A DNA stretch of 64,000 nucleotides. Source: JBDTSW01 sp051004675 (lineage in GTDB: Bacteria; Actinomycetota; Thermoleophilia; Solirubrobacterales; 70-9). This document shows positions 16,137 through 24,628 of this stretch, in pieces. How positions within the stretch are numbered: position 1 is the first letter of the stretch; the number at the start of each line of letters is the position of its first letter. The notes beneath the pieces were generated by a model. It was not told the origin of the DNA. It saw nothing but the letters and a program-made list of their open reading frames with translations, and did not search any database. The translations under genes were made by a program, and so were the position numbers. Location of the stretch: assembly GCA_051004675.1 (NCBI GenBank), contig JBPCKC010000005.1:1-64000 (forward strand), given 5' to 3'.

Positions 16137-18053
16137 ATGCGCGATCTTGTCGTTCGAGAGGCCCTGCTGGAGATGTCCCGCGATGCCGCCAAGCGGTTTC
16201 GCGAACTGGTAGCGGCGGGGGAGGAGATTCCCTACGACATTCGTGAGTCGGGCGACGGCTCGCCGCTGCCTCAGTACGTGCCCCTGACCGAGCGGTTCGT
16301 GCGCGATCACGCTTCCGTGCTGCGCGAGCTGGACTCGTTCGGCTCGGCGTGCGCTGCGATCGAGGCGGCCGAGCTAGCCGGGCCGTACCTGGAGGACAAC
16401 GGAATCGCGCCCCCCTCCGACGCCCGGCGCCGCGCCGAGCTGGCGGGCGTGGTGTTCCTGGCCAGGATGTGGATGGACTCGACCGACTTCTCCCTGGACG
16501 ACGAACGCCTGCGGGCCTCGATCTCCGAGCTCGAGGCCAACGCCGACGCGAACGTGGGCGAGATCGAGATCGTCGTCCCTCTGCGCGGCCTGCGCATGGA
16601 GGGCACGCGCATCGACCTGGCCACGGGGACGATTGTGCGCGCCGACACCGTGGACGTGCCGGCCGAGGCACGCGCCTCCGAAGCTTCCGGCGGCGCCGGG
16701 TGGGAGCCGACCTTCCTCGCGGCCGCAAGGGTCCACGCGAACCACGAGGACGAGGACGACGAGCCAGGCGCGGGGACGCGCACCGTCGCCGCCTTCCGCG
16801 AGATGATCACCGCTCTTCGCCTGTTCAAGGCGGGGGGAGTCGCCCTCGGCCCGCACGCCTGGACCCGGGCCGGGTCCGGCCGCTGGCGGCGCATCTCCAC
16901 CGGCGCCGGGCGCCCGCGCCCCGGCGGATACCGCCTGGCCGAGACCGAGCTGGGAGCACTTGCCGCCTTCTCTCGCGGGATCCGCAGCCGCCCCGGCGGC
17001 GAAGGGTCCCAGAATGGCCGCGGCGGCCTCGCGCGCGCCATCTCCCGCTTCGAAGCGGGCCTCGAGCGGACGGTCGCCATCGACGCCTTGAACGACCACC
17101 TTCTCGCCCTGCGGTTCCTGCTGGAGGGCGGCGGCCCCGCCGAACTCGGTCTGGCGATGCGCGTCGCATCGCTCTGCGCCGAGCCCGATCAACGCAGCGA
17201 GGTGAAGTCCGTGATCGACCAAGCCCTCGCACTCGAGCGAGAGCTTTGGAGCGGCGAGCCGCCCGCGGCGCAGGCCGATGACGCCAGCCCCGCCGAGACT
17301 GCACTCGCCGTCGAGGAGCTCGCGCGCGCCATCTTGAAGGACGCGGCCTGCGGCCACCTGGGCGCCGACCTGCGCGCCACCGCGGACGAGATCCTCCTCG
17401 CCGACGGACTGGCCGTGGGCGACGGCGCGACCGGCCAGCGCGGCGAAACCGCCGAGTGGTCGGCGGGCGAAGACGGGTGGGAGGAGGCAAACGCGGACGT
17501 CGAGGCGGAAGCACCGAGCGCGGGGCCAGATCCCGTAGCCGAGCCGGCATTCGAGCTTTCTGCCCAGCAGGGGTCTGACCCCTCGAGCGACCGCGACCCC
17601 CTCGACCGCGACCCCCTCGACGCCACATTCGACTGGCAGTCCCTCCCGCTGGACCACACCCGCATGCCGACGGCTACCGAGGAGCCCCGAAACGAGCTCG
17701 ACACCGACGACGGCCCCCGGTATGGCCGCTTTGCCCCGGTCGTGCCCGACTCGGACTGGAACTCCGATTCAGAGCCCGAGATGAAGGTGATCCGCGAGCC
17801 GGCCCGAATGACTCTCCATCGCAACGCCGACGAAAAGGAGACGCAGATGATCGAGGCCGATACCCCGCAGCAAGCCCCCCCGCGGATCGCGGAGTCGGGC
17901 GGCCCCGTCGCGCGTCTGCTCGCTCTCCACTCCGTCGAGCGCGAGGCAACGGCCTCTCGAGTGGCCAACCTCTTTCCGGCGCCCGAGACGACCGAGTGGA
18001 GCGTGCGGGAGATCGCCTACGACCGCACCCGTCGCTCCCAGGCCGCCTCGTAG
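16137..18053 (+). CDS. Large protein of unknown function with a disordered acidic C-terminal half
   Basis: The 638-residue protein has an ordered N-terminal part (1-430) and a low-complexity acidic part (430-600) that includes DRDPLDRDPLD repeats. A helical stretch at about residues 305-370 (ALNDHLLALRFLLEGGG, LGLAMRVASLC and ALALERELWSG) resembles the arrangement of ApeA-type HEPN domains. The Arg/His catalytic motif expected before the terminal G is not conserved, so any HEPN would be inactive. The last 30 residues are again ordered. No membrane segments. The start is uncertain because no Shine-Dalgarno is visible before the ATG at 16137. A 15-bp REP-like palindrome lies within the disordered part. 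It is followed by a hairpin terminator. Confidence 0.65.
   Translation: MRDLVVREALLEMSRDAAKRFRELVAAGEEIPYDIRESGDGSPLPQYVPLTERFVRDHASVLRELDSFGSACAAIEAAELAGPYLEDNGIAPPSDARRRAELAGVVFLARMWMDSTDFSLDDERLRASISELEANADANVGEIEIVVPLRGLRMEGTRIDLATGTIVRADTVDVPAEARASEASGGAGWEPTFLAAARVHANHEDEDDEPGAGTRTVAAFREMITALRLFKAGGVALGPHAWTRAGSGRWRRISTGAGRPRPGGYRLAETELGALAAFSRGIRSRPGGEGSQNGRGGLARAISRFEAGLERTVAIDALNDHLLALRFLLEGGGPAELGLAMRVASLCAEPDQRSEVKSVIDQALALERELWSGEPPAAQADDASPAETALAVEELARAILKDAACGHLGADLRATADEILLADGLAVGDGATGQRGETAEWSAGEDGWEEANADVEAEAPSAGPDPVAEPAFELSAQQGSDPSSDRDPLDRDPLDATFDWQSLPLDHTRMPTATEEPRNELDTDDGPRYGRFAPVVPDSDWNSDSEPEMKVIREPARMTLHRNADEKETQMIEADTPQQAPPRIAESGGPVARLLALHSVEREATASRVANLFPAPETTEWSVREIAYDRTRRSQAAS
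17569..17583. repeat. REP-like palindrome inside a coding sequence, copy 1
   Basis: AGGGGTCTGACCCCT is a perfect odd palindrome. The core GGGGTCTGACCCC recurs at 21653-21665. In both places it encodes GSDPS inside a disordered region. GGGGTC-N-GACCCC motifs are familiar as dispersed short repeats in other bacteria. Confidence 0.55.
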
Positions 18054-18057
18054 AAAC

Positions 18058-18106
18058 GTTCGTTGTCACTTCAGGGTCGCTCAGCGACCCTCAGCCGACA
18101 ACGAAC
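18058..18106. terminator. Bidirectional hairpin between convergent genes, repeat copy A
   Basis: A 10-bp outer stem GTTCGTTGTC / GACAACGAAC encloses a second perfect stem AGGGTCGCT / AGCGACCCT (18073-18091). It lies between the convergent stops at 18053 and 18127. The 41-nt core 18063-18103 recurs with 32 of 41 identical bases at 36507-36547, also next to a gene end, so it may be a dispersed terminator-like repeat. Confidence 0.65.
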
Positions 18107-18126
18107 AGGGCGGGCGGGGCGGCTCG

Positions 18127-19284
18127 CTACGTCTCCGCGGCGATTCGCTCCCGCTCCGTGGCGCCGTCGGCGAACAGGTACCGGTTGATCTCCATCAGGC
18201 CTGCGAGGTCGTGGACGTCGGTGTCCAGGTAGGGGACCTCGATGACCGCCCGGGTGCGCATCTCCCGGCTCAGGTGCTCGACGTTTCGGCGGTCGCGCCC
18301 GGCGAGCGCGTTGTAGTCGGCGAAGTTGGAGGCGACCCGATCGGCGAGGTCGTCGTCGCCCAGCTCTCCGGCGAGCGCCTCGCGCAGCGACTGCTCCGAT
18401 TCCGGCAGCTCGCCCGCGAGCGTGTAGTGCACCTTGTTGACGATCACTCCACCGAACGGGAGCTTGGCCTCGACGAGCTTGCGGTGGAAGTAGACGGCCT
18501 CGGAGATGGGCTCGCCCTGCGGGCCGCACACGACGAGGAACGTGGACCGCTCGTCGGCGAGTAGCTCGTTCACCCGCTTCGCGCGCTCGCGGAAGCCGCC
18601 GACCATGCCGCTGAACGCCTGGAAGAACTCCTGAAGGTCGTTCAGCAGGTCCATGCCGGTTATTCGCTTCAGCACCGAGAGGGCCATCGATGTGCCGCCG
18701 CCGATGACCTTCGTCGCGAAGCCCGTGGGCCTCAGGAACACCTGTAGGGAGCGGCCCTCGATGAACTGGGTGAGCCGGCGAGGAGCCTCCAGGAAGTCCA
18801 GGGCATTGCGGCTGGGCGGGGTGTCCAGCACGAGCAGGTCGTAGCGGTCCTCCGCCCAGATCTCGAAGAGCTTCTCCATCGCCATGTACTCCTGGGAGCC
18901 GGCGAGCGCGCCCGAGAGCTGCTGGTAGATGCGGTTGGAGAGGATGCGCTCGCGGGTCTCCACGTCGGGCGCGTGGCGGCGGACCACCTCGTCGAAGGTG
19001 GCTTTCGCGTCGAGCATCATCGCCCACAGCTCCCCGCCCTGCGAGTCCATTCCGGCCTCCGCGAACAGGCTTGGATCCACTTGGCGCTCCGTGTTGCCCA
19101 GCTCCGGCAGGCCCAGGGAGTCGGCGAGGCGCTTGGCGGGGTCGATGGTGAGCACGGCGACCTTCTTGCCGCGAGCCGCCATGCCCGCCGCGATCGCCGC
19201 CGACGTCGTCGTCTTTCCGACCCCGCCGGATCCAGCGCAGATGCAGACCCGTTTGCCCTCCAGCAGATCGGAGACCCCGGCCAC
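18127..19284 (-). CDS. ArsA/Get3-like ATPase, second of a pair
   Basis: This 385-residue SIMIBI ATPase has the P-loop CAGSGGVGKTTTSAA, the switch motif TIDPAKRLADSLG and the DTPPSRNALDFL motif, all typical of ArsA/Get3. The signature lysine that normally precedes GG in the deviant Walker A (KGGxGKT) is Ser here. The partner at 19284-20204 keeps it. This pairing resembles the actinobacterial twin ATPases Rv3679/Rv3680 of Mycobacterium, which act together; an arsenic role is unlikely because no efflux gene is near. The start is a GTG overlapping the partner's TAG (TAGTG), so translation is coupled. Cytosolic; substrate unknown. Confidence 0.9.
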   Translation of the reverse strand: MAGVSDLLEGKRVCICAGSGGVGKTTTSAAIAAGMAARGKKVAVLTIDPAKRLADSLGLPELGNTERQVDPSLFAEAGMDSQGGELWAMMLDAKATFDEVVRRHAPDVETRERILSNRIYQQLSGALAGSQEYMAMEKLFEIWAEDRYDLLVLDTPPSRNALDFLEAPRRLTQFIEGRSLQVFLRPTGFATKVIGGGTSMALSVLKRITGMDLLNDLQEFFQAFSGMVGGFRERAKRVNELLADERSTFLVVCGPQGEPISEAVYFHRKLVEAKLPFGGVIVNKVHYTLAGELPESEQSLREALAGELGDDDLADRVASNFADYNALAGRDRRNVEHLSREMRTRAVIEVPYLDTDVHDLAGLMEINRYLFADGATERERIAAET

Positions 19285-20204
19285 TACCCGACCTCCGCCG
19301 CGAGGCGGCGCACGTGCTCGATCTCGAGCTGCGGCTCGAAGATGAACGGGAGGGTGCTGACAGGCGCCTTGACCAGCTCCTCCAGACGCGCGAGCTGAAC
19401 GCGCTGCCCGCTCGCGCGGCGGAGCTGGCTGAGGGCGGCCCGGGAGGCGGCGCGCACAGCGCCGGGCGAGCCGTCGGCCGCTCGCTCGATCGCCGGAACC
19501 TCCGCCTCCGAGAACCGCTGCGGATAGAGCGCGTTCAGGTACACACGGTCCACCGAGGTCCCGACCTCATCGGTGAGGGCCCGCTCGAGCGAGGCCGACT
19601 CGTTGACGGGCATCTCCTCCGGCAGCGCCACGATCGCGACGCCGGTGCGGCGATGATCGGTCAGGAACGCGTCGAGGGTCTCGGCCTGGGCGCGGATCGG
19701 GCCCACGCGCGCGACGGCGGCGAAGGTGCGCGGCGTCTGGAGGAAGCCGACCCCGTGCCCGGTCGCGGGAGCGTCGACGATGACGGTGTCGTACTCGCGC
19801 GCGCCCCTCACCTTGCGGTTCGGCTGCGCCAGCTCCCAGATCTTCCCGATGGTCACGAGCTCGCGCAGGCCTGGGGTGGCCGCTGCCAGGTAGTTGAAGA
19901 TCCGCGAGCGGAACAGGAGGTCGCGCATCGCCTTGACCTTGAGCTGGAGCAGGACGTATTCGCGCATGGACTCGTCCGGGTCGATGGAGATCGCCCAGAG
20001 GTTCTCCGCCATCTCAACCTCGTGGAACCCGACCTCGGCCCGGTGAAAGAAGCGCGAGAGACCTTCTTGGGCCGCGACCTCACACACGATCGCGCGCTTT
20101 CCGCGCTGGGCGGCGGCCATCCCCAGCGCCAGCGCGACGGTGGACTTGCCCACGCCGCCCTTGCCGGTGACGATCACAAGTCGCTTGTCGAGGAGATCAC
20201 GCAT
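19284..20204 (-). CDS. ArsA/Get3-like ATPase, first of a pair
   Basis: The 306-residue protein starts MRDLLDKRLVIVTGKGGVGKST, with a complete deviant Walker A (GKGGVGKS). It also has VDAPATGHGVGFLQTP, where the second Walker motif is DAPATGHG as in Get3-like proteins. It is shorter than its partner and lacks a cysteine metal site. The two genes overlap by one base, which favours stoichiometric production of a heterodimer. The promoter must lie in the short gap before the divergent parA. A role in handling membrane proteins or in regulation near the division genes is possible but unproven. Confidence 0.9.
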   Translation of the reverse strand: MRDLLDKRLVIVTGKGGVGKSTVALALGMAAAQRGKRAIVCEVAAQEGLSRFFHRAEVGFHEVEMAENLWAISIDPDESMREYVLLQLKVKAMRDLLFRSRIFNYLAAATPGLRELVTIGKIWELAQPNRKVRGAREYDTVIVDAPATGHGVGFLQTPRTFAAVARVGPIRAQAETLDAFLTDHRRTGVAIVALPEEMPVNESASLERALTDEVGTSVDRVYLNALYPQRFSEAEVPAIERAADGSPGAVRAASRAALSQLRRASGQRVQLARLEELVKAPVSTLPFIFEPQLEIEHVRRLAAEVG

Positions 20205-20275
20205 CGGTCCGGACGGGCGATCTTTTCATCCCAGATGAAGGAATGGCCCATCCCTGTGCGAATAGTCGCGATCAA

Positions 20276-21454
20276 ATGGGTCTTTTCAACCGCGGAACGC
20301 GGCAGCCTGAGAAGGTGCACAGGAACGGGGCCTCCCCGGAGGCCGACACCGACGACACGCCGACGGCCTTCACGCCGGGCGACGAGCTTCCCCAGGTGGA
20401 GGAGGCAGTTGCCGTGGAGGAGATCGAGGCCGAGGCCGCGATGGAGGTGGAGGAGATCGAGGCCGAGGCTGCGATGGAGGTGGAGGAGCTCGAGGCCGCG
20501 GTGCCCGCAGAGCCCGAGCCCGAAGCGCCGAGCGCCCCGAGCCACATCAAGCTCGAGCGCGTCGAGACGCCGCTCGACCCCGACACGATTGTCGCCGACC
20601 CCGACGCGGGCCGGCTCGCAGTCTCCGACGCGCTGGCGCCCAAGCGGACGCCCGGGGTGATCCACACCGAGGAAGCCGCGGCCGACGGCGTGCGAACCGC
20701 CAAGGTCATCGCCTTCGCCAACCAGAAGGGCGGGGTCGCCAAGACGACCACGACCCTCAACCTCGCGGTCGCGTTTGCCGAATCCGGTCACAGGGTCCTG
20801 GCGATCGATCTCGATCCGCAGGGGAACCTGACGATGAGCCAGGGCATCGACCCCGACAAGGTCGAGAAGTCGATGTTCGACGTGCTCGTCCACAAGATGC
20901 CGATCGCGGAGATCGTTCAGAAGCGCGAGATCGACATCGCGGTGGGATCGATTGACCTCGCCGGCGCCGAGATCGCGATGAGCACGCAGATCGGGCGCGA
21001 GCGCTCGCTGGAGAAGGCGATCAACGAGGTGGCCGCGGACTATGACTTCGTCTGCATCGACACGCCGCCCAGCCTGGGCCTCCTGACGGTGAACGCGCTG
21101 ACCGCGGCCGACAAGGTGATCGTGCCGGTGCAGTGCGAGTACCTGTCCATGCGCGGGCTGGTCCAGCTCCAGAACACGCTGGAGATGATCCGCGAGAACC
21201 TCAACCCCGGGATCGAGATCGAGGGCATCCTGCCGACCATGCTCGACGCGAGGACCGTCCATGCCAAGGAGGCAGTGGAGATCCTCGAGGAGAACTTCGG
21301 CGAGCTCGTCTTCAAGTCCCGTATCCGCAAGGCGATCAAGTTCGCCGAGGCCCCGGTGAGGGGCGCGAGCGTCCTGAAGTACGATCCCAAAAGCACTGCG
21401 GCCGAGTCCTACCGGGCGCTCGCCAAGGAGGTTCTGACCCATGGCACGGCGTAA
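20276..21454 (+). CDS. parA: ParA/MinD-type chromosome-partitioning ATPase with acidic N-terminal extension
   Basis: The ATG at 20276 (MGLFNRGTRQPEK) gives 392 residues; an in-frame ATG at 20243 would add 11. The first 140 residues are disordered and acidic, and include three near-repeats of an 11-residue EVEEIEAEAAM unit. The ATPase domain then shows FANQKGGVAKTTTTLNLA (deviant Walker A, with Ala in place of the usual Gly before Lys), DLDPQGNLT and CIDTPPSLGLLT. It should dimerise on DNA with ATP. No parB is nearby. The next gene is ftsZ, whose start overlaps this stop by 14 bp. That link, and the extension, suggest a role in placing the division site rather than plasmid-style partition. Confidence 0.9.
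   Translation: MGLFNRGTRQPEKVHRNGASPEADTDDTPTAFTPGDELPQVEEAVAVEEIEAEAAMEVEEIEAEAAMEVEELEAAVPAEPEPEAPSAPSHIKLERVETPLDPDTIVADPDAGRLAVSDALAPKRTPGVIHTEEAAADGVRTAKVIAFANQKGGVAKTTTTLNLAVAFAESGHRVLAIDLDPQGNLTMSQGIDPDKVEKSMFDVLVHKMPIAEIVQKREIDIAVGSIDLAGAEIAMSTQIGRERSLEKAINEVAADYDFVCIDTPPSLGLLTVNALTAADKVIVPVQCEYLSMRGLVQLQNTLEMIRENLNPGIEIEGILPTMLDARTVHAKEAVEILEENFGELVFKSRIRKAIKFAEAPVRGASVLKYDPKSTAAESYRALAKEVLTHGTA
20414..20505 (+). repeat. 33-bp in-frame tandem repeat in parA
   Basis: Units start at 20414, 20447 and 20480 (first bases GTGGAGGAGATCGAGGCCGA; the third unit is incomplete and diverged). Each encodes an 11-residue acidic helix. Such repeats change length by slippage and are expected to vary between strains. 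Confidence 0.75.
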
Positions 21455-23009
21455 CAAGCGCGCCAGCATGAGAGAGGGTCCGCTCGCGGACCTGTTTCGC
21501 TCTACGGTCGAGCCCGACGATCCGCCGGCGCCGCCCGAGGCGCCCGGGCGCTCCGAGCTTTACGACGAGTCCTCCGAGCCCGAGACGACCGTTTTGCCGG
21601 ACGCGGGGTCGGATCCCGAAGCTGAACGCACGTCTGAGCCCGCCATCGACCGGGGGTCTGACCCCTCAGTCGCCGCGGGGAGGTCCGACCTCGCCCCCGA
21701 GCCCCCACCCCTTACACCGGAGCGCCCCGTCCCTCCCGTCTCCGACACCCCCGACCCCGAGCGCGTCCACGCCTACCGGGTGGACGAGGCGCAGGCCGCC
21801 CCGGAGCCCAAGGAGCGCCTGTCCCGGATCTTCGACGACCGCGCCGGGGACCCCGAGCCCCCGCTCTACGGCCGCCAGGACCCGATGGGCGCAGCGCCCT
21901 CCGGCCCGCCGCGGCCGCACGCACCCGTGATCCGGGTGGTGGGAGTCGGCGGCGCGGGTGTCAACGCCGTCAACCGCATGGTCGAGGCCCAGATCCCCGG
22001 GGTCGAGTTCATGGCGATCAACACCGATCTTCAGTCGCTTCAGCAGTCCACGGCCGACGTCACCGTCCATCTCGGCAGCGGCGTCGCGCGGGGCTTGGGC
22101 GCCGGGGCCGACCCCGAGATCGGCTACAAGGCCGCCTTCGAGGAACAGGACAAGATCAAGCGCCTGCTGAAGGGCTCGGACATGGTCTTCATCACCGCGG
22201 GCGCCGGCGGCGGCACCGGCACCGGCGCGGCCCCAGTCGTCGCCCGCCTGGCGCGCGACGTGGGCGCACTGGCCGTCGGCATCGTCACCCGCCCGTTCCG
22301 GTTCGAGGGAACCCGCCGCGGCAAGCAGGCCGAGGAGGGCATCGAGGCGCTCGGCAGCGAGGTGGACACGCTGATCGTGGTGCCGAACGAGCGCCTGCTG
22401 GGCGTGCTGGCCCGGAACACGACGATGATCGAGGCCTTTCAGGTCGCCGACGACGTCCTCCGCCAGGGCGTGCAGGGAATCTCGGAGCTGATCACGCTCC
22501 CGGGGCTCATCAACCTGGACTTCGCCGACGTCCGCACGACGATGCGCGACGCGGGCCACGCCCTCCTCGGCATCGGCATGGGCACGGGCGACAACCGTGC
22601 GAACTTCGCCGCGGAGCGCGCAGTGTCATCGCCCCTCCTGGAGACCTCCGTGGACGGCGCCCGCTCGATCCTGCTCTCGGTCACCGGCGGCGGCGACCTC
22701 ACCCTGCTCGAGGTCAGCGAGGCCGCGAAGGTGGTCCAGGAGGCCGCCCACCCGGACGCCAACATCATCTTCGGCGCCAACGTGGACGACAGCCTGACCG
22801 ACCAGATCTGGGTGACGGTGATCGCCACCCGATTCGACGGCCGCGGGCGCCGCAAGGACGGGTCCAGCACCTCCGAGCGCCGTGCCGTGGGGACCGCCCC
22901 GACCTCGGTCCGCCGGCCCGAGGACCGCCGGGCCGGAACCGCGAAGAGCTTCGAGTCGCGGCCGCGCGACATGTCGATCGACGTGCCCGAGTTCCTGCCC
23001 GGGCGCTAG
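21441..23009 (+). CDS. ftsZ: Tubulin-like cell-division GTPase FtsZ with a long disordered N-terminus
   Basis: The 522-residue protein is far longer than a typical FtsZ (about 380-480). Residues 1-160 are Pro/Asp/Ser-rich and disordered. The GTPase then starts at VIRVVGVGGAGVNAVNRM, with the tubulin signature ITAGAGGGTGTGAAPV and the T7 loop LINLDFADVRTTM (NxDxxD catalytic pair present). The end DVPEFLPGR matches the FtsZ C-terminal peptide that binds membrane anchors. It should polymerise with GTP at midcell. A strong AAGGAGG lies 9 nt before the ATG, inside parA. No other dcw genes are in the window, so this may be a second FtsZ or a relocated single copy. Confidence 0.93.
   Translation: MARRNKRASMREGPLADLFRSTVEPDDPPAPPEAPGRSELYDESSEPETTVLPDAGSDPEAERTSEPAIDRGSDPSVAAGRSDLAPEPPPLTPERPVPPVSDTPDPERVHAYRVDEAQAAPEPKERLSRIFDDRAGDPEPPLYGRQDPMGAAPSGPPRPHAPVIRVVGVGGAGVNAVNRMVEAQIPGVEFMAINTDLQSLQQSTADVTVHLGSGVARGLGAGADPEIGYKAAFEEQDKIKRLLKGSDMVFITAGAGGGTGTGAAPVVARLARDVGALAVGIVTRPFRFEGTRRGKQAEEGIEALGSEVDTLIVVPNERLLGVLARNTTMIEAFQVADDVLRQGVQGISELITLPGLINLDFADVRTTMRDAGHALLGIGMGTGDNRANFAAERAVSSPLLETSVDGARSILLSVTGGGDLTLLEVSEAAKVVQEAAHPDANIIFGANVDDSLTDQIWVTVIATRFDGRGRRKDGSSTSERRAVGTAPTSVRRPEDRRAGTAKSFESRPRDMSIDVPEFLPGR
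21653..21665. repeat. REP-like palindrome inside ftsZ, copy 2
   Basis: GGGGTCTGACCCC, the same core as at 17569-17583, in the segment coding for the disordered FtsZ N-terminus. Its reading frame again gives GSDPS. Confidence 0.55.
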
Positions 23010-23044
23010 CCCAAACCGCCCGAATGGGCCACTAGGCTGGGCCG

Positions 23045-24538
23045 ATGGCCAAGGCCGCGGGCAGCAGGGGCGTAGTCGCGGCCGGTCATCCGTTGACCGC
23101 CGAGGCCGGCGCGACCGTTCTGCGTGATGGCGGAAACGCCGTTGACGCGGCGATCGCCTCCGTGCTCACCTCGTGCGTGACAGAGAGCCCGCTGACCGGC
23201 CTCGGCGCCGGGGGCTACATGCTCGTCCATCAGGGCTCTGAGCAGGTGCTCCTCGACTTCTTCGTCGAGGCCCCGGGGCGCGGCGGGCTCGAGCGCGCCT
23301 CCGAGCTGGTGCCCGTCCCGATCTACTTCACGCCGGACAACCCCCAGGTGTTCCACATCGGCGCAGCGTCGTGCGGGGTTCCCGGGGTCCCCGCCGGCCT
23401 GGCCGAGGCGGCGCAGCGGTTCGGCACGGCGCCCCTCTCCCAGCTGGCGGCGCCGGCGGCCGCACTGGCCCGGAACGGCGTCCGCGTAAACGGGGAGCAG
23501 GCCTTCTTCCTGAAGATCCTGGAGCCGATCCTCACCCACTACGAGGAGGCGCGTGCGCTCTACGCGCCCGACGGCCGCCTGCTCCGCGCGGGGGAGGATT
23601 TCCGCTTCCCGGAGCTCGGGAATGCGATCGAGCTGCTCGGAACGGAGGGGGCTACCCCGTTTTACGGCGGGGACGTCGCGGCCGCCATCTCCGACTGGGT
23701 GATCGAACGCGGCGGGACGCTCGGCCGGGCCGACCTCGCCGCGTACGAACCGGCATCACGCGTGCCCGTCACGGCCGCTTTCCGTGGCCGCCAGGTCCTC
23801 ACGAACCCGCCGCCCTCGTCCGGGGGGATCCTGATCGCGTACGCGCTGGCGCTCCTGGATCGCGGCGACGACCACGGGGTCGAGGCCCTGGTCGGCGCGA
23901 TGGAGGCCGCTCAGGCCGCCCGCACCGAAGACTTCCTCACGGGCCTCCGCCGCGAGGGCTTCGCGGAGAGCTTCCTCGGCGACGCACTGGGCTCGACGAC
24001 CCACATCACGGCGGTCGACAGTGACGGGCGCTGCGCCAGCGTCACCTGCTCCAACGGAACCGGCTCCGGGCTTGTCGTGCCCGGCACCGGCGTCCACGTC
24101 AACAACATGCTCGGCGAGGAGGACCTGAACCCCCACGGCTTCCACCGTTACTCCCCCGGCGATCGGCTGCCTTCGATGATGTCCCCCACGCTCGTCCTGC
24201 GCGGCGACGAGCTCGAGGCGGGGCTGGGCAGCGGCGGCTCCAACCGGATCCGCTCGGCGATCCTCCAGACGGTGGTCCACCTGATCGCGGAGGAGTCGGC
24301 AGTCGCTCCCGCGGTCGACGCCCCCCGCGTTCACTTCGAGGCCGGCGCGATCCAGGCCGAGCCGGGCATCGACGAGGGGGCGCTGGAACGACTCGCCGCC
24401 CGCGGCTACGAGGTGGTCCGCTGGCCTGACCGCAACGTCTTCTTCGGCGGCGTCCACGCGGTGGCCCGTGATCCACGCACCGGGGAGCTCGTGGGCGCGG
24501 GAGATGCGCGCCGCGGGGGCGCCGTGGCCTACGCCTGA
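23045..24538 (+). CDS. Gamma-glutamyltransferase family protein
   Basis: The 497-residue protein begins MAKAAGSRGVVAAGHPLTAEAG, the usual GGT start (AxHPLA-type), and shows GGNAVDAAIA and GLGAGGYMLV. The nucleophile Thr for self-cleavage is in GSTTHITAVDSDG. The later GGSNRIRSAI and the C-terminal FFGGVHAV also fit. There is no signal peptide, so unlike the secreted enzymes it is predicted cytosolic. Expected activity: transfer or hydrolysis of gamma-glutamyl groups from glutathione-like or polyglutamyl compounds, or the related acylase reaction; glutathione itself is rare in actinobacteria. It follows ftsZ by 35 bp and may be a separate unit. Confidence 0.9.
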   Translation: MAKAAGSRGVVAAGHPLTAEAGATVLRDGGNAVDAAIASVLTSCVTESPLTGLGAGGYMLVHQGSEQVLLDFFVEAPGRGGLERASELVPVPIYFTPDNPQVFHIGAASCGVPGVPAGLAEAAQRFGTAPLSQLAAPAAALARNGVRVNGEQAFFLKILEPILTHYEEARALYAPDGRLLRAGEDFRFPELGNAIELLGTEGATPFYGGDVAAAISDWVIERGGTLGRADLAAYEPASRVPVTAAFRGRQVLTNPPPSSGGILIAYALALLDRGDDHGVEALVGAMEAAQAARTEDFLTGLRREGFAESFLGDALGSTTHITAVDSDGRCASVTCSNGTGSGLVVPGTGVHVNNMLGEEDLNPHGFHRYSPGDRLPSMMSPTLVLRGDELEAGLGSGGSNRIRSAILQTVVHLIAEESAVAPAVDAPRVHFEAGAIQAEPGIDEGALERLAARGYEVVRWPDRNVFFGGVHAVARDPRTGELVGAGDARRGGAVAYA

Positions 24539-24628
24539 TCGCGCAGCGTATTGGCGGCCTCCCGCGGCGCGCCCACCACGGGCGGCGTAGCTCATGCCGC
24601 GTCCGTGCGCCGACCCGGTTGGCCTGCC

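Noticed and set aside
18127..20204. Arsenite efflux pump ATPase for the ArsA-like genes
   Set aside because: No arsB, arsR or arsC gene is near, and the pair fits the Get3-like actinobacterial twin better.
20414..20505. CRISPR-like array in parA
   Set aside because: The 33-bp units are directly adjacent with no spacers and stay in frame; it is a coding tandem repeat.
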